NCBI RefSeq assembly: GCF_004339595.1
Contig: NZ_SMFU01000013.1
Span: forward strand, 1-64,000
Direction of reading: 5' to 3'
DNA length: 64,000 nt
From: Marinobacterium mangrovicola
GTDB lineage: Bacteria; Pseudomonadota; Gammaproteobacteria; Pseudomonadales; Balneatricaceae
Below are positions 17,315-25,201 of the stretch, in pieces. A program made the translations under genes and the position numbers. The notes below the pieces were generated by a model. It did no database searches. It saw only the letters and a program-made list of their open reading frames with translations, and had not been told where the DNA came from. Each line of letters begins with the position of its first letter. Position 1 is the stretch's first letter.

Positions 17315-18249
17315 CCCTGCCCCCTCAGAAACGCCGCCGTCTCTGCAAACACGCCGTGAAACTCAGGCAACCAAGAGAAGTGCTGAACAAATCCATGGCC
17401 AGCCGACTCGTAGCGCCGCACCGTTACCGACACGCCGGCTTCGGCCAGTTTTTGACCATATACTTCACCTTCGTCGCGAAGCGGATCGCATTCAGCGGTG
17501 ACGATGAGCGCGGGGGGTAGTCCAGCAAGATCCTGTCGCTTGATCGGCGACACCAGAGGGTCGGCAGGATCGGCACCACTATCGAGGTAGAAAGCGTTGA
17601 ATGGTTTCAGCATGGCTGTCTCCAATCCATTACCCACCGCATTGGTCTTCAGTGACTCGTAGCGCTCAGTATCAAAGTCAAGATCGAGCCCCGGGTAATA
17701 AAGCACCTGGTGGGTGATAGATGTCAGTCCCTCGTCCAAAGCCTTTGCTGCAATCGCAGCGGCAAAACCGGCGCCCGAGCTATCACCGGCGACGGCCAAT
17801 GTTTGCCCATCCCAGCCGATCCCATCACTCTCTTCCTGCCCATGTTCCGCGACCCATTGCACCACGGCGTAGCAATCGCTCAGACCAGCGGGAAAAGCGT
17901 GTTCAGGCGCGAGACGATAGCCAACTGAAATAACGACACAGTCAGTCGAATTGGCAAGTTCGCGAGCCACGTGATCATGCGTATTAAGGCTGCCGAGAAA
18001 GCCCGCTCCGCCGTGGAAATAAACCAACGCAGGATGGGTTTTTGCTGCCGACGGCGTGTAGACGCGCACCGGCACATCGCCTATTGCTGTCGATACAGCC
18101 CTGTCGATCACCGAATGCACCGGCAGACGTTTTTCCAGCGAAGGTACATTGCTTTCATCAACCGCTCGCATCGCTTCTGGGTTAAGCGGCCCGGGAGGCG
18201 GCGCGGGCAACTCGGCGATGAACTTAGCTACAGTAGGATGTAATGGCAT
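17311..18249 (-). CDS. Alpha/beta hydrolase of the hormone-sensitive-lipase family
   Basis: About 312 residues. The oxyanion motif is YFHGGAGFLGS, the nucleophile is in AGDSSGAGFA (GDSxG), and Asp and His occur in AECDPLRDEG and SAGHGFVQ. It lacks a signal peptide. The ATG at 18249 is chosen because it starts one base after the FAD-monooxygenase stop and precedes PLHPTVAKFI; the frame continues further upstream inside that gene. It hydrolyses a short acyl ester, probably an intermediate or the entry substrate of the operon. Confidence 0.88.
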   Translation of the reverse strand: MPLHPTVAKFIAELPAPPPGPLNPEAMRAVDESNVPSLEKRLPVHSVIDRAVSTAIGDVPVRVYTPSAAKTHPALVYFHGGAGFLGSLNTHDHVARELANSTDCVVISVGYRLAPEHAFPAGLSDCYAVVQWVAEHGQEESDGIGWDGQTLAVAGDSSGAGFAAAIAAKALDEGLTSITHQVLYYPGLDLDFDTERYESLKTNAVGNGLETAMLKPFNAFYLDSGADPADPLVSPIKRQDLAGLPPALIVTAECDPLRDEGEVYGQKLAEAGVSVTVRRYESAGHGFVQHFSWLPEFHGVFAETAAFLRGQG

Positions 18250-18250
18250 A

Positions 18251-19369
18251 TCAGCTCCGTGCGGCAATCTGGCCCTGGTGCTGATTGGGGAAGACATCGT
18301 TGACCTCATCTTCGCTCCAGCCTTGGCGGGACTCGTGTTGTAGGACGTCTGTTACGGGCTTGCGATTTGCCTGATAGTGCGAAAGTGCGTCAGAAACAGA
18401 ATTGGCCTCTTTGAGGGAGTCAGCGAGAGCCCCAGCATCGAGAACAGCAGAGTTGGCGCCCTGACCTTGGTGATGGCACATTGCATGAGCTGCATCGCCA
18501 ACCAGAACCACTGAGTTAGAATGCCAGTTATCAACCGGGTCGATATCGTAAACGGCGCGCAGGTTAACCTGGTCCATATCAAGACCTTCGGTGATATCTA
18601 TCAAGCGCTGATCAAAGCCCTCGACCACTTTAAGTAACTGCTCTTTACTCGAAACCGGTGCCGGCGTGGAGTCGGTGGCGAGGCAGGTAACGTCAAAAGA
18701 CACCTCGTTACGATGGAGCAGCGGGAGCAAATAAATCTTGGTCCCACGCCCCATGTACATACGCAGATTTCCGTCGTCCACCAGACCATAGGTGTCAGCC
18801 ATAGGTATCACTACTCGGTAAGCGTGCTCACCAGCAAAAACAGGGGGCTTATCACTAAACAACTGATTACGAACTTGAGAGCGAATACCATCAGCACCAA
18901 CAATTAAATCAGCATTCACTGTTACTCCATTGTCAAACACAGCGGTAGCACTAGAGCCGTTATCAATGATCTTGCTGAGGCGGTGCCCAAGTTTCACCAT
19001 TCCTGCCGGCAGCACGTTCAGCAAAGCATCAATAAAGTCACCGCGGTGGACAAAATGGGTATCAGCAGAAAAAGCGTCTTTTTCGGGCCACTCTTCCATA
19101 GCAATGCGCTGGCTATCTGCGGTCAGAATTTCAAAATAATCACTTGGTGAAGTTACCGCATCAATCGCATCAAATATCCCAAGCTGGCGGAACTGGTCCA
19201 TAGTTGAGGGACGTAACCCAATACCTGCCCCTACCTCCTTAACCTCTTGCGCTTGCTCATATACAGTGACTTTTGCGCCCATCAGATGGAGAGCATATGC
19301 AGTAGTTGCACCGGCATACCCAGCACCGATTACAGCTACATTTAGGTCTTTTAAGGCTTCTGGTTTCAT
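18251..19369 (-). CDS. FAD-dependent aromatic-ring monooxygenase, salicylate-hydroxylase family
   Basis: 372 residues of group A flavoprotein monooxygenase. The Rossmann motif is VAVIGAGYAGATTAYAL (about 10-26), the DG motif is LIVGADGIRSQVR (about 160) and the FAD/ribityl motif is VVLVGDAAHAMCHHQGQGAN (about 290-309). These enzymes hydroxylate or decarboxylatively hydroxylate aromatic or N-heteroaromatic acids with NAD(P)H and O2. It is in the middle of the operon, between the phosphotriesterase-like genes and the esterase. The position suggests that an aromatic or enol ring is oxidised before or after ester hydrolysis. Exact substrate not inferable. Confidence 0.87.
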   Translation of the reverse strand: MKPEALKDLNVAVIGAGYAGATTAYALHLMGAKVTVYEQAQEVKEVGAGIGLRPSTMDQFRQLGIFDAIDAVTSPSDYFEILTADSQRIAMEEWPEKDAFSADTHFVHRGDFIDALLNVLPAGMVKLGHRLSKIIDNGSSATAVFDNGVTVNADLIVGADGIRSQVRNQLFSDKPPVFAGEHAYRVVIPMADTYGLVDDGNLRMYMGRGTKIYLLPLLHRNEVSFDVTCLATDSTPAPVSSKEQLLKVVEGFDQRLIDITEGLDMDQVNLRAVYDIDPVDNWHSNSVVLVGDAAHAMCHHQGQGANSAVLDAGALADSLKEANSVSDALSHYQANRKPVTDVLQHESRQGWSEDEVNDVFPNQHQGQIAARS

Positions 19370-19407
19370 GTTTTTCTCCAGTCTTATTGTTTTCGTTACT
19401 TCGGCTG

Positions 19408-20382
19408 TTAATCGGAGATCGGCTGCAACGTCAGGAAGTCTGCTGTGTTGTGCACAAATAGCTGATCGATTAAAGAATCATCGATACCTTCCTCGCGGAG
19501 GTCTGGAATCAGTTGTTCAAATAGGTAGTTAACAGTGTGTCCCTTCACACCCGGCCAGCCGAGCGGAGAGCAGTTCGCATCTGCCGACGCAAGAACTTGA
19601 TCGACCAAACCACTGTTGATGAAACGAAGGAAATGCTTGAGGCGTTCCGCACGAGCCCTCCCCCAAAATGGCGGATCAGGCAATTCCAGGTCGTAGCCAA
19701 AAGTATCAAAACCAATTCGACCGCCTGCATCGAGGAGGGCTTTTTCGTTGATCTTGCCTTGGCTTACGCCATCATCTGCATGCCCAAACAACACCCGATG
19801 GCAAGGAAGGCCCTCTTCAGCAAAAATGTTCAAAGCAGGTTCACAGTCGACCGCTAGATGAGTAAAAATCGGCGCCCCTGTAATCTTTGATGCCCTGGCA
19901 GCGGCACGATAAATACGTAGATCCAGCTCCTTCATTTTAAAACCACGGCTCACGCCGACTTTGATGATCCCGGCTTTTGCCCCGGAGTCACCGATACCCA
20001 CGGTGATCTCGTGAACAAACTGATCAGTCAAATACTCGACACTTGCTCTCTCAAAGAAAGGTAGAGCGGTATCGCCACCGACAAAGCCAGTACTGGCCAC
20101 AATGTGCACACCGGTCTTTGCCGATAGAGATTTGTAGTAATCGATATCCCGGCCATTGCAGATACCAGTAGCTTCTACAAAAGTTGCTGCGCCCCACTTC
20201 TGCGTGTTTTCGTGGAATTTCCGCAGCTTAGGTACTGTCTCTTCATAACGCTCTTCGGGTGTTTTCCACCAGCGACTGTCGAGTTCACAACCCGGCATTC
20301 CGTAACCTATATGCTCATGAATGGCAACGAAGCCGAGTTCCGCAGCCGAAATAGTGCCAAGCACTGTGTTAACGCGAGTCAT
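19408..20382 (-). CDS. Phosphotriesterase-like metal-dependent hydrolase with intact metal site
   Basis: 324 residues, amidohydrolase superfamily. The expected binuclear site is complete: HEH (IHEHIGYG, about residue 22), the Lys likely carbamylated in GIIKVGVS (about 142), His in IFTHLAV, His in LFGHADD and Asp in ASADAN. Family members include organophosphate hydrolases and lactonases; a lactonase activity is more probable in a carbon-degradation operon. It overlaps by 4 bases the upstream gene for a paralogue that lacks all these ligands, so the two proteins may form a pair. Two zinc, iron or manganese ions are needed. Confidence 0.87.
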   Translation of the reverse strand: MTRVNTVLGTISAAELGFVAIHEHIGYGMPGCELDSRWWKTPEERYEETVPKLRKFHENTQKWGAATFVEATGICNGRDIDYYKSLSAKTGVHIVASTGFVGGDTALPFFERASVEYLTDQFVHEITVGIGDSGAKAGIIKVGVSRGFKMKELDLRIYRAAARASKITGAPIFTHLAVDCEPALNIFAEEGLPCHRVLFGHADDGVSQGKINEKALLDAGGRIGFDTFGYDLELPDPPFWGRARAERLKHFLRFINSGLVDQVLASADANCSPLGWPGVKGHTVNYLFEQLIPDLREEGIDDSLIDQLFVHNTADFLTLQPISD

Positions 20383-21440
20383 TTAACTTCTCCACTTACA
20401 CTCAGCAGGTGCGCTGCGTTGGTGGTCAGCATCATTGCGACGTTTTCTTCGGATACCCCTGCATCCAGCAGCATGGGGACAAAGTGAGTAAGGACATTAC
20501 TGTATGGAAGGTCATTGCCAGGCTCGCCAAACGACACGCCTGTGGCACTTGAAGACAGAGTAATGCGATCTACATAGCCCGCATCGATCAGCTCCTTAAC
20601 CAAAGCAACACGCTCTGAATCATCAAGGTAATTTGAAGAGGTGGACCCTATGTGATCGATACAAACATGAGCACCGGCATTAACGACCTGCATAGGCCAG
20701 CCATTTTCCACGGCGTCACGACGATCCATTCCTGCCATAACAATTCGCTGCAAGTCGAGAGATTCATCACGGGCTAGCTGCATCTCAGCGATAGCATCAG
20801 ACCCACACCGGATAAAAACTGGCACCCCATATGCAGCCCCTGCACGAGCAGCGCCGCGAACTAAGCTGGCATCAGTGGGTGTCATCCCTTCCTCTGTAAC
20901 AGCGGTACAAATCATTCCAGCTGGAGCTCGGCGCTCCAGACGGGGAACGACCATGCCGTCGTTCACCTCACGGCCAAAGAGTTCGGCGAACTTTTGCGCT
21001 GGCCACGGAGTAGGTGGATTGGTCTGCGGTGTTAGGAAGTATCCGCCAAGCATAGCCTCCGGCCCCTGGCCCGTGGTGGCGACGATATGAACACCAGTGG
21101 CACGCGATAAAGCTTCATACAAACGTAGGTCGCGACCGTGAAACATACCGGTAGCATCAACGATTGTTCCACCACCTGCCGCCTTGAACTCCAGAAGCTT
21201 AGCTTCCAGTGCATCAAAGACATCAGCACGATCAATCCTGATGTCGTAAGCGTATTCCGCTCCCGGCAAGACATTCATCAACGATTCACTGAGAAGCGTC
21301 ACGCCCAACTCATTGGAGCGGACGGAACCAAGCACGGTATTGACTGACGCCACGGTGGGGTTGTTGGAAGGGCGATCGAGAAAGAGAGATGTAAACGGCG
21401 GGACCGACTCAGATGCCCCCTTGCTGTGTTTAAGGCACAT
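20379..21440 (-). CDS. Phosphotriesterase-like protein without metal ligands (probable pseudoenzyme)
   Basis: About 353 residues, aligning along its whole length with the next gene's product (VNTVLG, then the DATG and GRD segments, then GVHIVATTG). Every metal ligand is changed: HEH becomes SES (LLSESLM), the bridging Lys becomes Cys (GMICTAV), FTH becomes FIR, FGH becomes MAG and the Asp of ASAD becomes Ser (LSSS). It therefore should not bind the catalytic metals. The ATG at 21440 has AAGGAGG 6-12 bases upstream; the frame is open to 21485. It is first in the operon, 4 bases overlapping the active paralogue. Likely a structural or regulatory partner; a different chemistry cannot be ruled out. 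Confidence 0.82.
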   Translation of the reverse strand: MCLKHSKGASESVPPFTSLFLDRPSNNPTVASVNTVLGSVRSNELGVTLLSESLMNVLPGAEYAYDIRIDRADVFDALEAKLLEFKAAGGGTIVDATGMFHGRDLRLYEALSRATGVHIVATTGQGPEAMLGGYFLTPQTNPPTPWPAQKFAELFGREVNDGMVVPRLERRAPAGMICTAVTEEGMTPTDASLVRGAARAGAAYGVPVFIRCGSDAIAEMQLARDESLDLQRIVMAGMDRRDAVENGWPMQVVNAGAHVCIDHIGSTSSNYLDDSERVALVKELIDAGYVDRITLSSSATGVSFGEPGNDLPYSNVLTHFVPMLLDAGVSEENVAMMLTTNAAHLLSVSGEVK

Positions 21441-21557
21441 ATCGACCTCCTTGAAGCATGGAAGAACCATGCATCCCCCAAGCAAAGAGTAAAGTCATGT
21501 CATTCAAGCGGAGACTCCTTCTTATTATCCGGACCGAGTCGAATCAGCCTATCATTA

Positions 21558-21573
21558 TATTGTTATAACAATA
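21558..21573. promoter_or_regulatory. Perfect palindromic operator, TATTGTTATAACAATA
   Basis: A perfect 16-base palindrome in the gap between the GntR gene and the phosphotriesterase-like operon, 118 bases before its start codon. The shape (AT-rich, full two-fold symmetry) fits a UTRA-type GntR regulator. A second near-copy lies 41 bases further from the operon, about four helical turns. Confidence 0.65.
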
Positions 21574-21598
21574 GACCAAAAACTCGTCTCATTTGTCA

Positions 21599-21614
21599 TA
21601 TTGTTATGACAATA
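21599..21614. promoter_or_regulatory. Second palindromic operator copy, TATTGTTATGACAATA
   Basis: Differs from the first site at one base. The centre-to-centre spacing of 41 bases would put two bound dimers on the same DNA face. It lies just downstream of the GntR stop codon (21637) and upstream of the operon. Confidence 0.6.
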
Positions 21615-21636
21615 TATTCCACAGAAAAACGGCCTG

Positions 21637-22386
21637 TCAACCGCCAAGGCCAAACGAATACTTAAAGTCTTCTGCGCGATGCACCGCACGCCTCCATCCT
21701 CCTGGTTGCCCATCATCGGTGTACATCGTTGTCTCGGCGACAAGAACCGGTGTCCCTACACTCAATTCCAAAGCTTCAGCTTCTTCCTCGTTCGCACCGG
21801 AAGCCCAGATGTTCTGCGTTCCCTTTGTGAATTTCAATCCAAGCTTTCGCTCGATCAAACCAAATACAGAACCTAGACGCTCAAGTTCTTCTATCTCTGG
21901 AAAAAAATCTGGCGGCGTATAGAGGTAGCTCGAAACCCAGGCAAGAGGCGTACCTTTAACGAAAATTACCCGTTTGAGGTGCAGCATTTTCGCCGACTTC
22001 CCAAGACCAAGAGCTTCCGTAACCTCCTCAGGTGCCTCGACCCGTTCAAGCCCAACAATCCGAGAGTTCGACTTTAACCCCTGCTCTGCCAAGTATTTAC
22101 TAATTCCACCAAGCTCCATAGCAGGAGGTAGGCTGACATTGAGACGACGAACTGGAAAAGTACCTTTAGCCCTGTGCCGCACTACATATCCCTCATCCTC
22201 CATCTCCTTCAAAGCTTGCCGAATCGGTGCTCGACTAACCTGAAAACGCTTCATCAGCGTATTCTCGGTGAGAACAAGCTCGGATACCTTATCGATATCC
22301 CTCATCTCGTGAATAAGGATTTCCTTGATCTGACTGTACAGTGGTACCGAAGAGCTGCGGTCGAGTAGACGATTCATTACGTACAT
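21637..22386 (-). CDS. GntR-family regulator with UTRA domain (HutC subfamily)
   Basis: 249 residues. The N-terminal winged helix is seen in SVPLYSQIKEILIHEM and in LMKRFQVSRAPIRQALKEMEDEGYVVR (about residues 45-70). The C-terminal UTRA ligand domain covers about 95-240, with MLHLKRVIFVKGTPLAWVSSYL as its central strand block. HutC-type members are usually repressors released by a pathway metabolite. It is encoded between cobW and the hydrolase operon on the same strand. Palindromes in front of the operon, cobW and the P450 are its probable targets. ATG codons at 22386 and 22377 are both possible starts. Confidence 0.87.
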   Translation of the reverse strand: MYVMNRLLDRSSSVPLYSQIKEILIHEMRDIDKVSELVLTENTLMKRFQVSRAPIRQALKEMEDEGYVVRHRAKGTFPVRRLNVSLPPAMELGGISKYLAEQGLKSNSRIVGLERVEAPEEVTEALGLGKSAKMLHLKRVIFVKGTPLAWVSSYLYTPPDFFPEIEELERLGSVFGLIERKLGLKFTKGTQNIWASGANEEEAEALELSVGTPVLVAETTMYTDDGQPGGWRRAVHRAEDFKYSFGLGG

Positions 22387-22435
22387 TCTGTAGCGGTTAT
22401 TAGATTATGCATTTAGCCTTTTAGACGCGCCTCTT

Positions 22436-23479
22436 TCAAGCGAGAGATGCATCTAATCCTTCTTGCAGTATTTTGTTAGGTAGATCCACCCCAATAAACA
22501 CCATTTTACTTTGCCGTACTTCGTCTGGCTTCCACTCTGGACCGAGATCGCTCCCCATAACTTGATGTACACCTTGGAAAATGACTTTCCGGTCTGTTCC
22601 CTTCATGTCCAATACCCCCTTATAGCGCAGCATTTTTGGCCCATGCACTTCAACAACGGCACCGAAAAAATCTTCAAGACGAGTAGGGTCGAAGGGTCGA
22701 TTCGCCCTGTAGACGAAGCTTTTGACATCATCATCGTGATGGTGGTGACTACCATGCTCATGCTTATGCGAGGAATGACCACACTGCTCATCGTGATCAT
22801 GATGACTGTCCGCCCCGCCTTCCTCGCTGAGAAAGTTCGGGTCGATATCAAGTTTGGCGTTAAGGTTAAAGCCTTGCAGGTCTAGAACCTTTGTTAATTG
22901 TGTTTCACCAAAGTGCACAGCCTCGACAGGCGCCCTTGGATTCATTTTTTTGAGTCTGGGAATTAGAGCATCCAACACTTCCTCATCCACAAGATCTGAT
23001 TTACTGACAAAAATCTGGTCTGCAAAACCAACCTGTCTACGCGCCTCTTGACGATCGTTGAGCTGTTGAGCTGCATGTTTAGCATCTACGAGCGTGATTA
23101 TGGAATCCAGCATATAGCTCTCGGCTACATCCTCATCCATGAAAAAAGTCTGAGCTACTGGGCCAGGATCGGCAACTCCCGTCGTTTCAATGATGACCCG
23201 ATCAAAATCCAGCAAGCCATCATGCCTTTTCGCCGCGAGCATCGTCAGCGTCTCGCGCAGATCTTCTCGAATGGTGCAACAGATGCAGCCATTACTCATC
23301 TGAATTATCTGCTCTTCGCTGTCAGCTATGAGGATATCATTGTCTATATTCTCCTCGCCGAATTCGTTTTCGATGACAGCGATTTTCTGCCCATGAGCCT
23401 CGCTGAGGACTCGCTTGAGCAGAGTGGTTTTACCCGACCCAAGAAAGCCTGTAAGTATCGTGGCCGAAATAATCTTCAT
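22436..23479 (-). CDS. CobW/G3E family GTPase, metallochaperone with His-rich loop
   Basis: 347 residues. The P-loop GFLGSGKTTLL (about residue 9), the CXCC metal motif NGCICCTIRED, SKSDLVD and the C-terminal CobW_C domain (about 250-335) are present. A histidine-rich insert around residue 220 (HHDHDEQ, then HSSHKHEHGSHHHHDDD) is typical of zinc-handling members. These proteins load metal into target enzymes or manage zinc stress. Shared operator sequences and the same strand link it to the metalloenzymes (phosphotriesterase-like, MBL) of this cluster, so it may deliver their metal. The ATG at 23479 is preferred; the frame starts at 23494. Confidence 0.87.
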   Translation of the reverse strand: MKIISATILTGFLGSGKTTLLKRVLSEAHGQKIAVIENEFGEENIDNDILIADSEEQIIQMSNGCICCTIREDLRETLTMLAAKRHDGLLDFDRVIIETTGVADPGPVAQTFFMDEDVAESYMLDSIITLVDAKHAAQQLNDRQEARRQVGFADQIFVSKSDLVDEEVLDALIPRLKKMNPRAPVEAVHFGETQLTKVLDLQGFNLNAKLDIDPNFLSEEGGADSHHDHDEQCGHSSHKHEHGSHHHHDDDVKSFVYRANRPFDPTRLEDFFGAVVEVHGPKMLRYKGVLDMKGTDRKVIFQGVHQVMGSDLGPEWKPDEVRQSKMVFIGVDLPNKILQEGLDASLA

Positions 23480-23500
23480 ATTCACCCCTACCAATCATCA

Positions 23501-23516
23501 TATTATTATAACATTA
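23501..23516. promoter_or_regulatory. Candidate GntR operator before cobW
   Basis: TATTATTATAACATTA matches 14 of 16 positions of the palindrome at 21558-21573 and shares TATTATAACATT exactly with the P450 promoter. It lies 22 bases before the chosen cobW start codon, where a bound repressor would block transcription or initiation. Confidence 0.5.
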
Positions 23517-24052
23517 CCAATCGCACCGTATGCGACTTCCAAGCGTAATGCGATGCATAATCGCAGGTCAACAGAATCAAGCTTTGTAACGCCCCCCGGA
23601 TCCGCTCAATGCTGCGTAGCAAAATTTCAACCTAGATTCGATCACAAACGTTCCAGCTACCGCGCCCATGGCGAGGAGATGACATATCTACTCTCGACAC
23701 CTTAAGCTCAAACATGTTTACAAGCTAAGTCGTAGGCGGAGTCGAGGTATCAGCGAGTTTCTGATTTCAGAGGGGGGGGCGGCGGCCGCTATCTGGTCCG
23801 TATACTAATCAAAGAGTCCGATCTTATCTGCAATTAACCGGGGCCGAGCTACTGACTATGCCGATATATCTAATATGGGCAGTTGTACCAAAGGCGGTTT
23901 TGACCACTTTGGTCCACTTTCAAACTCTTGGGCACCGGAGCATCGTCTGCTGGCCGGCCATCAAACCCAAATAAGAGCATTGACCATAGGCTTCTCAACT
24001 AGCTGAATACCTATAAAATAACCATCTGTCTCATTCATGACACGGAGACGTC
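23517..24052. other. Intergenic stretch without a recognisable gene
   Basis: About 540 bases between divergent cobW and the NERD gene. It contains a run of nine G followed by CGGCGGCCGC near 23771-23788. No ORF with a plausible start, and no RNA gene, was recognised. It probably marks the join between the catabolic cluster and the accessory genes that follow. Confidence 0.5.
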
Positions 24053-25027
24053 ATGCCAATTGTTACATCGAAACAGGACAAAGCCTTCGCCGATGTCCGA
24101 CAAGTTGCAGGCGACAAACAAGAGCGCGATGTCGCCTTCTACTTACGACGAGCGTTTAAGGACCGTGAAGATATCTATGTGTTTAACGATTACGCCTTTC
24201 GCTACAAGGGTGAAAATGCACAGATAGATCACCTTATCGTGCACAAGTACGGGTTCATGCTCCTAGAGTCCAAAAGTATCTACGGTGAGGTCAAGGTCAA
24301 CTCGACCGGCGAGTGGTCTCGTAGCTACAAAGGCCTTTGGTCGGGCATCGCCTCTCCAATCAAGCAGGCTGAGTTGCAGCAGAAGCTGCTCAAGCAGATG
24401 TTGAGTGACAATGTTGAGCAGTTTCTAGGCAAAATGCTATTGGGTATTCAACAGGGTGTAGGGGGACGAAAATGGGATACTCTTTGTGTTGTCTCCAATT
24501 CTTGTATTCTTCATCGCGACAACATTCCATCCAATATCAACGCTCAGATCATTAAAAGTGAAGCCGTCGCCGAAGCGGTTGAAAAAGTCGGTGGTAAGGG
24601 GTTTCTCAAGGCGTTTATAGATACCTCACCAGCATTTTCAAAAGAAGAACTAGAGCAAATCGTAGAGCATCTGTTGAAGCAAACCGCTTCAGCACCAGAG
24701 CTACGTAAAACCCCTTCGGCCCCCGAAGAGCCCAATGCACCTGAGCCAGCAGAACCTGTCCAACCGGCTCCAGTTGTCGATTCCAACGCTTCCCGACACC
24801 TCAAATGCAAAAAGTGCGGTGAAGCCAACCGTTTGACAGGCTGCTACGGAAAATATGGCTATTACGTAAAGTGTGATCTCTGCGGTACGAACACGTCAAT
24901 GCGGATAGCTTGCACACAATGCGGCGGTACAGATGTCAAAATAACCAAGAATAAGAATCAGTATTGGGCGAACTGTGCATGTTCTGAGCCCGTACTGCTT
25001 TTCAAGCAATCGAATCTTGGTGAATAG
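24053..25027 (+). CDS. NERD-domain nuclease-like protein with C-terminal zinc ribbons
   Basis: 324 residues. The nuclease-related NERD domain spans about 18-130: ERDVAFYLRRAF, then AQIDHLIV (Asp), LLESKS (ExK), the PD-(D/E)XK-like core. After a proline- and glutamate-rich linker (about 218-242) there are paired cysteines in CKKCGE, CDLCG and CTQCG, arranged like topoisomerase-type zinc ribbons, suggesting nucleic-acid binding. A GGAG lies before the ATG. It converges on a helicase IV-like gene, so the two may act together on DNA. NERD proteins are thought to cleave or process DNA, but direct proof is sparse. Confidence 0.82.
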   Translation: MPIVTSKQDKAFADVRQVAGDKQERDVAFYLRRAFKDREDIYVFNDYAFRYKGENAQIDHLIVHKYGFMLLESKSIYGEVKVNSTGEWSRSYKGLWSGIASPIKQAELQQKLLKQMLSDNVEQFLGKMLLGIQQGVGGRKWDTLCVVSNSCILHRDNIPSNINAQIIKSEAVAEAVEKVGGKGFLKAFIDTSPAFSKEELEQIVEHLLKQTASAPELRKTPSAPEEPNAPEPAEPVQPAPVVDSNASRHLKCKKCGEANRLTGCYGKYGYYVKCDLCGTNTSMRIACTQCGGTDVKITKNKNQYWANCACSEPVLLFKQSNLGE

Positions 25028-25031
25028 TTAG

Positions 25032-25096
25032 GAGCCTCCTTGGCAAACCAATCCGCAAGCGGTTATCTCAACCAAGGAGGCTCGGCACTTGTGCCG
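25032..25096. repeat. Nested inverted repeats between convergent genes
   Basis: GAGCCTCCTTGG (25032-25043) and CCAAGGAGGCTC (25072-25083) form a perfect 12-bp stem; the loop holds a smaller CCGC/GCGG hairpin. A second hairpin CGGCAC-TT-GTGCCG (25083-25096) follows at once. There is no T run on either strand. It lies just past the NERD stop and could end transcription from both sides or be a recombination-prone cruciform. Confidence 0.55.
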
Positions 25097-25201
25097 TCAC
25101 CTTAAACACTCGATGGGAGTAGCACAGCGGGACAATACTCCTAACCTGATTAGATATCATTTGTCTTAACCTGGCTTCTGCGCATGACTCAGACGATGCT
25201 T

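Noticed and set aside
23771-23790. G run and CGGCGGCCGC as functional element
   Set aside because: No adjoining structure supports a function; it may be only composition.
25032-25083. Integron attC site
   Set aside because: The core GTTRRRY and inverse core are absent, and no integrase is present.
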